In this document: positions 24,524 through 29,806 of the stretch, in pieces
Layout of the letters: every line of letters starts with the position of its first letter
Position numbering within the stretch: position 1 is the stretch's first letter
Source of the DNA: Eshraghiella sp045129695
Lineage (GTDB): Bacteria; Bacillota; Clostridia; Lachnospirales; Lachnospiraceae
Assembly: GCA_045129695.1 (NCBI GenBank)
Contig: JBGVJZ010000021.1
Span: 1 to 29,806, forward strand
Reading direction: 5' to 3'
DNA: 29,806 nt
Made by a program: the position numbers and the translations under genes
Notes under the pieces: model-generated
What the model was told of the DNA's origin: nothing
Seen by the model: only the letters and a program-made list of their open reading frames with translations
Databases searched by the model: none

Positions 24524-26074
24524 ATGCCGTGGCCATACGTAATAACAGCTATTATTTCGCTTGTTGTTGGTGGTTCTATTGCATGGCTTGTCACATCTCT
24601 GTACCATAAGAATGTTTCTGTTAAGAAAGTTGACAGTGCAGAATCTAAAGCCAGAGCTATAATAGATGACGCTCTTAAAGCGGCAGAGACGCGTAAGAAA
24701 GAATTACTTCTTGAAGCTAAGGAAGAATCCATTAGGACTAAGAACGAGATGGAGAAAGAACTTCGTGAGAGACGTTCTGAAGTTCAGAAGAATGAGAGAA
24801 GAATTCAATCTAAGGAAGAGTCTCTTGACAAGAAATTAGATGCCGTTGAGAAGCGTGATGCAGGTCTTTCACGTAAGGAAGAAGACCTTAACCGTAAGAG
24901 ACAGGAAGTTGAGGCACTTGGTGCGAAGCGATTACAGGAACTTGAAAGAATCTCAGGTCTTACCTCCGTTCAAGCTAAAGAATATCTTTTAAAAACTGTA
25001 GAAGACGAAGTTAAACATGAAACCGCAGTAATGGTTAAGGAAATGGAAGTCAGAGCTAAGGAAGAAGCTGACAAGAAGGCGAAGAATTATATTATCAATG
25101 CCATTCAGAGATGCGCAGCTGACCATGTAGCAGAAGCTACTATTTCTGTTGTTCAGCTTCCTAATGATGAAATGAAAGGTCGAATTATTGGTAGAGAGGG
25201 ACGTAATATTCGTACTCTTGAGACAATGACTGGTGTGGATTTAATTATTGATGATACACCGGAAGCAGTAGTTTTATCAGGATTTGATCCGGTTAGAAGA
25301 GAGGTTGCAAGAATCGCTCTTGAAAAATTAATTATTGACGGAAGAATTCATCCGGCAAGAATTGAAGAAATGGTTGAAAAAGCTCAGAAAGAAGTAGAAA
25401 CAATGATTCGCGAAGAAGGCGAAGCTGCTACTTTAGAGACTGGTGTTCATGGAATTCATCCGGAACTTGTCAGACTTCTTGGTAAAATGAAGTTTAGAAC
25501 AAGTTATGGTCAGAATGTTTTAAGACATTCAATTGAAGTTTCATTGCTCTGTGGACTTTTTGCTGCAGAAATCGGACTTGATGTAAGAGCCGCTAAGAGA
25601 GCCGGACTTTTACATGATATCGGTAAATCTGTAGATCATGAAATTGAAGGTTCACATGTTCAAATTGGTGCTGATTTATGTAGAAAATACAAAGAATCAG
25701 AATTAATTATTAATGCTGTTGAAGCACATCATGGCGATGTAGAACCACAGTCACTTATTGCATGCATTGTTCAGGCAGCTGATGCAATTTCAGCAGCAAG
25801 ACCGGGTGCAAGAAGAGAGACACTTGAGACATATACCAACAGGTTAAAACAGTTAGAAGATATTACAAATGAATTTAAGGGCGTAGACAAGTCCTTTGCT
25901 ATTCAGGCAGGACGAGAGATTCGTATTATGGTAGTTCCTGAAGTTATTAATGATACAGATATGGTATTACTTGCAAGAGATATTTCTAAGAAGATTGAAG
26001 CTGAATTGGAATATCCAGGACAGATTAAAGTTAATGTCATTAGAGAATCAAGAGTAACAGATTATGCGAAGTAA
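24524..26074 (+). CDS. rny: Ribonuclease Y
   Basis: RNase Y is the membrane-bound endoribonuclease that starts mRNA decay in many Firmicutes. The 516 residues show: an N-terminal membrane helix (4-25); a long charged coiled coil (about 35-185); a KH RNA-binding domain with GRIIGREGRN (219-228); an HD metal-dependent domain with RHSIEVS and LLHDIGKS (His364, Asp365); and a C-terminal domain ending in ESRVTDYAK. The start at 24524 is set by AAGGAGGTG (24508-24516); an upstream TTG (24488) in the same frame has no such site. Gene order recA-recX-rny is common in Clostridia. Confidence 0.97.
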   Translation: MPWPYVITAIISLVVGGSIAWLVTSLYHKNVSVKKVDSAESKARAIIDDALKAAETRKKELLLEAKEESIRTKNEMEKELRERRSEVQKNERRIQSKEESLDKKLDAVEKRDAGLSRKEEDLNRKRQEVEALGAKRLQELERISGLTSVQAKEYLLKTVEDEVKHETAVMVKEMEVRAKEEADKKAKNYIINAIQRCAADHVAEATISVVQLPNDEMKGRIIGREGRNIRTLETMTGVDLIIDDTPEAVVLSGFDPVRREVARIALEKLIIDGRIHPARIEEMVEKAQKEVETMIREEGEAATLETGVHGIHPELVRLLGKMKFRTSYGQNVLRHSIEVSLLCGLFAAEIGLDVRAAKRAGLLHDIGKSVDHEIEGSHVQIGADLCRKYKESELIINAVEAHHGDVEPQSLIACIVQAADAISAARPGARRETLETYTNRLKQLEDITNEFKGVDKSFAIQAGREIRIMVVPEVINDTDMVLLARDISKKIEAELEYPGQIKVNVIRESRVTDYAK

Positions 26075-26093
26075 TTCGTTTAATTAACTAATT

Positions 26094-26137
26094 AAGAGGT
26101 GTTAGAATCATTAGATTTGATGCCTCTTCTCTTTTTA
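26094..26137 (+). terminator. Intrinsic terminator after rny
   Basis: AAGAGGTGTTAGA (26094-26106) and TTTGATGCCTCTT (26116-26128) form a 13-bp stem with several G-U pairs, followed by CTCTTTTTAT. Confidence 0.75.
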
Positions 26138-26149
26138 TATAATTTTCAC

Positions 26150-26155
26150 TATAAT
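26150..26155 (+). promoter_or_regulatory. Candidate -10 of the GNAT-GH3 operon
   Basis: A perfect TATAAT lies 29 bases before the next start codon, but the expected -35 position holds only TTCTCT, which overlaps the rny terminator. The element is weak or needs an activator. Confidence 0.35.
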
Positions 26156-26183
26156 ATAGTAAAAATATGTTCCAGGTAATATA

Positions 26184-26735
26184 ATGAAATTAATTAAAGT
26201 ATCAACAGTAAAACAATATTTAAAAATATATGGATTGTATCATTATTCTTTTCCGGTTCGCGAGAAAAAACCATTTATTTCCATGGTAAAAAGAAATAAA
26301 AATGGTAAAATGGATATGTGGTATATAGAAGAAAAGGGGAATTTTATAGGTCTGGCTATAACCATGAAATGGAAGGATATGATACTTCTTGATTATTTTG
26401 CGATTAATAAGACTTTAAGAGCAAAGGGTTATGGAAGTAAAGCACTTTGTATGCTTCAGAAGTACTATGAAGGTAGAAGATTTTTGCTTGAAATAGAGAA
26501 TGTTTATGGAAATGCACATAATCAGAATGATAGGGAAAGACGTAAAAAGTTTTATCTTAACAATAATATGAAGTCCATGGATATGTTTGTTCATTTATTT
26601 GGTACAGATATGGAAATACTTGGATATAATTGTAAGGTAAGCTATGAAGAATATCTTTCTATTTATGCAAATATATTTAATATTAAGAAAGCCTCATTAA
26701 TTCGACAGATATATATAGGAGCTGATGGTAAATGA
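26184..26735 (+). CDS. GNAT-like acetyltransferase
   Basis: The 183-residue protein has one recognisable motif set of the GNAT fold: a central strand (DMILLDYFAIN) followed by the acetyl-CoA loop RAKGYGSKAL (79-88), a second strand (RRFLLEIEN) and a segment with conserved Asn (NQNDRERRKKFYLNNNMK). The substrate is not known. Its N-terminus (KYLKIYGLYHYSFPVREKKP-like) resembles other Lachnospiraceae GNATs. The ribosome site is poor (AGG about 9 bases upstream). The stop overlaps the GH3 start in an ATGA, so the two proteins are made together, which could suggest an amino-sugar or cell-wall role; that is inference only. Confidence 0.75.
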   Translation: MKLIKVSTVKQYLKIYGLYHYSFPVREKKPFISMVKRNKNGKMDMWYIEEKGNFIGLAITMKWKDMILLDYFAINKTLRAKGYGSKALCMLQKYYEGRRFLLEIENVYGNAHNQNDRERRKKFYLNNNMKSMDMFVHLFGTDMEILGYNCKVSYEEYLSIYANIFNIKKASLIRQIYIGADGK

Positions 26736-28261
26736 GTTCGTTTAAGGATAAAGTTAAGAAGTATGAAGGTTTTTTTATTCTTGTGGGAGTACTGTTTGTA
26801 ATATCCATTGTACTTGGTGTTGTTTTCTCTATGGCTAAAAGCCATAACACTAATTCTGATGGGGATTATATAACGGAATCAACAATTGAGACAGGCTTCG
26901 ATGGGGAGAATACTACAAATGAGCCTGTTAACGAGCATACACAGGAATTGGCAGAACAGGAAGCCGCTCCGACTGAGAAGGATACTGAAACAGATACAAC
27001 ACAGAATGTAACATCCACTCATACAGAAGAGTTAACTACGAAGCAACCGATAGTGACGCAACCAGTGACTACCAAGCCGCAGGTAACTGAGCCGGAGACT
27101 ACCAAGCCACAGGTAACTGAGCTAGAGACTACCAAGCCACAGACAACTGAGGCTGAAACGAAACAACCGGCAACAGAAGCACCTACAGTTAAACCTGAGC
27201 CGACTTTGGAGGAACAGGCAGAAGCAATCCTTAAAAATATGACACTTGAAGAAAAGGTTTGTCAGATGTTTATTCTTGCACCGGAGGATTTATACAAGGA
27301 TTATGAGAAAATATGGCAGATTAAAGAGGTCGGCGATGATATAAAGTCCAGACTTCAGAATTATCCTGTTGCAGGTTTTATTTTCTTTGCCTCTAATCTG
27401 GACAATCCTGTACAAACCAAAACGATGCTCTCGGATTTACAGCAATATTCCCACGAAATAGAGGGGCTGCCTTTCTTTACATGTGTGGATGAAGAAGGCG
27501 GAAGGGTTGCAAGAATTGGAAATAATGTGAATTTCGGCGTTGCAAAAATCGAGGCAATGAGTACTGTTAAGAGCGCGGTTGCTGCTTATAATGCCGGTTA
27601 TACAATTGGAGCTTATCTTAGTGAGCTTGGGTTTAATTTTGATTTTGCACCGGATGCGGATGTGATTACCAATTCAGAAAATACAGTAATCGGAGACCGT
27701 TCCTTTGGTAGCGATGCGGATATTGTTTCTGAGTATGCTGTTCAGTATGCAAAAGGTTTGTCTCAAAATAATGTTTTAAGTACCTTTAAGCATTTTCCGG
27801 GACATGGCGGAACGGAGGGTGATACTCATGAGGGTTATGCTTATACCGGCAAAACCTATACCCAGCTTATGGAAGCGGAGCTTAAGCCATTTATTGCAGC
27901 TGCTAACAATGGAGTGGATGCAATAATGGTAGCACATATTTCGGTACCTAACATTCTTGGAGATAACACACCATGCTCACTTTCATATAAAATGGTTACG
28001 GAGTGTCTTAGGAAGGATATCGGGTATCAGGGACTTATTATTACTGATTCTATGGCAATGGGTGCAATAACTGAACAGTATTCCAACAAAGAAGCGGCCA
28101 TTCTCGCTATTCTGGCAGGCAATGATATAATACTCATGCCGGCTGACTTTTATGAAGCGTATGATGGAATCCTGGAGGCTGTCCGAAGCGGAAGAATATC
28201 TGAACAACGAATTGATGAATCTGTAAGAAGAATTATAAAGGTAAAGTTGCAATTAGAATAA
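26732..28261 (+). CDS. Membrane-anchored GH3 beta-N-acetylhexosaminidase (NagZ-like)
   Basis: GH3 NagZ enzymes remove terminal N-acetylglucosamine from muropeptides or chitooligosaccharides. The 509 residues comprise a cytosolic N-terminus, an uncleaved membrane helix (13-34), a Thr/Pro/Glu/Lys-rich outside linker (about 40-158) and the GH3 barrel (about 160-509). Motifs include VDEEGGRVAR (252-261), the acid/base loop KHFPGHGG with the Asp364-His366 dyad in GDTH, and nucleophile Asp439 in ITDSMAMGAI. So it should be active outside the cell, held at the membrane, as in B. subtilis where NagZ acts extracellularly. AGGAG lies 10 bases upstream and the ATG overlaps the GNAT stop. The linker holds three 30-base repeats. 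Confidence 0.92.
   Translation: MSSFKDKVKKYEGFFILVGVLFVISIVLGVVFSMAKSHNTNSDGDYITESTIETGFDGENTTNEPVNEHTQELAEQEAAPTEKDTETDTTQNVTSTHTEELTTKQPIVTQPVTTKPQVTEPETTKPQVTELETTKPQTTEAETKQPATEAPTVKPEPTLEEQAEAILKNMTLEEKVCQMFILAPEDLYKDYEKIWQIKEVGDDIKSRLQNYPVAGFIFFASNLDNPVQTKTMLSDLQQYSHEIEGLPFFTCVDEEGGRVARIGNNVNFGVAKIEAMSTVKSAVAAYNAGYTIGAYLSELGFNFDFAPDADVITNSENTVIGDRSFGSDADIVSEYAVQYAKGLSQNNVLSTFKHFPGHGGTEGDTHEGYAYTGKTYTQLMEAELKPFIAAANNGVDAIMVAHISVPNILGDNTPCSLSYKMVTECLRKDIGYQGLIITDSMAMGAITEQYSNKEAAILAILAGNDIILMPADFYEAYDGILEAVRSGRISEQRIDESVRRIIKVKLQLE
27068..27157 (+). repeat. Three 30-base tandem repeats in the GH3 linker
   Basis: Copies start at 27068, 27098 and 27128 and encode TTKPQVTEPE, TTKPQVTELE and TTKPQTTEAE (residues 113-142). 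They are codon-aligned and nearly identical in DNA, so recent expansion or contraction is likely; linker length may vary between strains. Confidence 0.9.
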
Positions 28262-28275
28262 ATTTAAGCTATAAT
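28247..28275 (+). promoter_or_regulatory. Promoter for the small membrane protein gene
   Basis: TTGCAA (28247-28252), inside the end of the GH3 gene, and a perfect TATAAT (28270-28275) are 17 bases apart, 42 bases before the next start. Confidence 0.65.
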
Positions 28276-28317
28276 CTTAGTAGTTTGTTAACAAAACAGA
28301 GAAAATGGAGGATTTAT

Positions 28318-28689
28318 ATGAGCCAGAAAAAGGTTGACATGAGAAAAAAAAGCAAGGGAGATATGATTCACAACATTAAGAAACAGACAAGAGTTACAAC
28401 TATTGTTGTTGCAGTTGCTTTGGTTGTAATCGGTGCTCTTGCGGCTGTTATTACATATTCAAGAGGATATGATAAAGGTGTAAGCAAAGGAAAGGTTGAA
28501 GGATATTCTGAATATCAGGCATATCAGGAGTATCTTGATATTTTGGCTTCTGCATATGCTACAACAACTGCTGCTGAAAATGACACCACAACATCAGACA
28601 AGACCACAACATCAGATGAGACTGAGACTACATCATCAGATGAACAGGAAACAACAACAGAAGAATCTACAGAAGCAAGTGAAGAATAA
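28318..28689 (+). CDS. Small single-pass membrane protein with acidic Thr-rich tail
   Basis: Not assigned to a family. The 123 residues are a basic N-terminus (about 1-25, many Lys and Arg), one strong membrane helix (about 26-47), a short polar part (SRGYDKGVSKGKVEGYSEYQ) and a C-terminal tail of Thr, Ser, Asp and Glu. The topology should be N-in, C-out. The tail includes TTTSDK then TTTSDE (residues 90-101), an 18-base DNA repeat. GGAGG (28307-28311) is 6 bases before the ATG at 28318; the earlier in-frame TTG at 28285 has no site. It has its own promoter and terminator. The Thr-rich tail recalls the GH3 linker just upstream and could be a glycosylated or wall-spanning segment; this is a guess. 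Confidence 0.75.
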   Translation: MSQKKVDMRKKSKGDMIHNIKKQTRVTTIVVAVALVVIGALAAVITYSRGYDKGVSKGKVEGYSEYQAYQEYLDILASAYATTTAAENDTTTSDKTTTSDETETTSSDEQETTTEESTEASEE

Positions 28690-28713
28690 ATCAACATTGT
28701 ATAATTGAATTTT

Positions 28714-28757
28714 GCACCGCTAATAAATAATATTGTTTGTTTTGCGGTGCTTTTTTT
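28714..28757 (+). terminator. Intrinsic terminator before rimO
   Basis: GCACCGC (28714-28720) and GCGGTGC (28744-28750) pair, with further A/T and G-U pairing possible inside the 23-base interior, followed by seven T. Confidence 0.88.
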
Positions 28758-28765
28758 GTATTGCT

Positions 28766-28794
28766 TTTTATGTCATAACAAGTTAAAATATACT
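28766..28794 (+). promoter_or_regulatory. Possible rimO promoter
   Basis: TATACT (28789-28794) is a fair -10, but the -35 at 17 bases is only TTTTAT (28766-28771). It lies between the preceding terminator and the rimO start, where a promoter is expected. Confidence 0.35.
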
Positions 28795-28826
28795 CTGATA
28801 AAAAATCAAAAGGATAGACTTATATA

Positions 28827-29806
28827 ATGAAGATTTTATTTGTGTCCCTTGGTTGTGATAAGAATCTTGTTGATTCTGAAATGATGATGGGACTTCTTTT
28901 AGAAAGAGGTTATGAGTTTACAGATGATGAAACTTTAGCAGATGTAATAGTTATTAATACCTGTGGTTTTATTAACGATGCCAAGGAGGAAAGTATTAAT
29001 ACAATAATTTCTATGGCTCAGTATAAACAGGATAACCTTAAAGCGTTAATTGTAACAGGATGTCTTGCAGAACGATACAAGAATGAAATAATGAATGAGA
29101 TGCCGGAAATTGATGCAATTGTAGGTACTACGGCATTTGATACAATTTGTGATGTTGTTGATGACGTTCTGGCGAAGAAGAAGCATAATGAATTTGCGGA
29201 TATCAACAGATTATGCATACCGGATTCTGACAGGGTAATTTCAACAGGCGGTTATTATTCATATCTTAAGATAGCAGAAGGCTGTAATAAGCATTGCACA
29301 TATTGCAGTATTCCTTTAATAAGAGGTTCTTATAGAAGTGTACCGATGGAGAAACTGATTAAGGAAGCAGAATACCTTGCAGCAAAGGGAATTAAGGAAT
29401 TAATTCTTGTTGCACAGGAAACTTCTTTATATGGAGTTGACTTATATGGAGAGAAAAAACTGCCTGAATTACTCAACAGACTTTGTGAGATATCGGGAAT
29501 TGAATGGATTAGAATTTTGTACTGTTATCCTGAGGAGATTACTGAGGAATTGATTTCCACTATTAAGAATCAGCCTAAGATTTGCAAATATATTGATATG
29601 CCGATACAGCATGCGTCAGACAATATCCTTAGGAGAATGGGCAGAAGAACGAACCAGAAGGATTTGAGAGATATAATAAGCAGGCTTAGGGAAGAAATAC
29701 CTGATATCTGTATCAGAACTACATTAATTACCGGATTTCCGGGAGAAACGGATGATGACCATGCAGAACTGATGAGTTTTGTGGATGAAATGGAATTTGA
29801 CCGACT
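28827..29806 (+). CDS. rimO: Ribosomal protein S12 methylthiotransferase, 3' end outside window
   Basis: RimO is a radical-SAM enzyme that adds a methylthio group to an aspartate of ribosomal protein S12. The frame is open to the window end (about 326 residues seen of roughly 440). The N-terminal domain has the auxiliary-cluster cysteines Cys10 (VSLGCDKNLVDSE), Cys46 (NTCGFI) and Cys79 (TGCLAERY); the radical-SAM cluster is Cys153, Cys157 and Cys160 (EGCNKHCTYCSIPLIRG). SLGCDKNLVDSE and YIDMPIQHASDNILRRMGR favour RimO over the tRNA-modifying MiaB. AAAGGA lies about 12 bases before the ATG. Confidence 0.95.
   Translation, partial: MKILFVSLGCDKNLVDSEMMMGLLLERGYEFTDDETLADVIVINTCGFINDAKEESINTIISMAQYKQDNLKALIVTGCLAERYKNEIMNEMPEIDAIVGTTAFDTICDVVDDVLAKKKHNEFADINRLCIPDSDRVISTGGYYSYLKIAEGCNKHCTYCSIPLIRGSYRSVPMEKLIKEAEYLAAKGIKELILVAQETSLYGVDLYGEKKLPELLNRLCEISGIEWIRILYCYPEEITEELISTIKNQPKICKYIDMPIQHASDNILRRMGRRTNQKDLRDIISRLREEIPDICIRTTLITGFPGETDDDHAELMSFVDEMEFDR

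Overview
The window looks like a chromosomal segment from a low-GC Clostridia member, most likely Lachnospiraceae. The grounds are Gram-positive PolC, RNase Y, a recA-recX-rny cluster, an AGGAGG ribosome-site style, an Rpn/PD-(D/E)XK nuclease-type gene, and an etfA of the kind found in butyrate-forming butyryl-CoA dehydrogenase operons. The family assignment is inference; no rRNA is present to confirm it.

Left end (1-5122): the 3' part of etfA, then a PurF paralogue with its own promoter whose glutamine site has decayed while the PRPP loop and four Fe-S cysteines remain. Facing it across a bidirectional terminator is a MacB-like ABC transporter with ATPase and FtsX-type permease fused in one chain.

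Centre (5233-18831): one long same-strand run, pyrH-frr-uppS-cdsA-dxr-rseP-ispG-polC-M3 peptidase-AlkD-like glycosylase. Gaps are 66 bases or less and several genes touch or overlap. It joins UMP phosphorylation, ribosome recycling, MEP-pathway isoprenoid synthesis (dxr, ispG), undecaprenyl carrier and CDP-diacylglycerol synthesis (uppS, cdsA), site-2 proteolysis (rseP) and the replicative polymerase. A tRNA-Glu(CTC) with its own promoter follows, and the first strong terminator lies after that tRNA.

Accessory island (18840-22723): an AIM24-family gene, an Rpn-family nuclease gene with a good promoter, a WYL-domain regulator without its DNA-binding domain, and a SHOCT-domain protein. The last two lie head to head and both appear to have lost their 5' ends, which suggests a deletion junction. 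This stretch also holds several large inverted repeats.

Right part (22638-29806): recA with a LexA box just downstream of its promoter, recX, and rny. Then a GNAT-like protein translationally coupled to a membrane-anchored GH3 (NagZ-like) hexosaminidase with a repeat-bearing Thr/Pro linker, a small single-pass membrane protein with an acidic Thr-rich tail, and the 5' part of rimO, cut by the window end.

No CRISPR array, rRNA, intact insertion sequence or prophage was seen. The most interesting signals are the glutaminase-dead PurF paralogue and the double 5' truncation.
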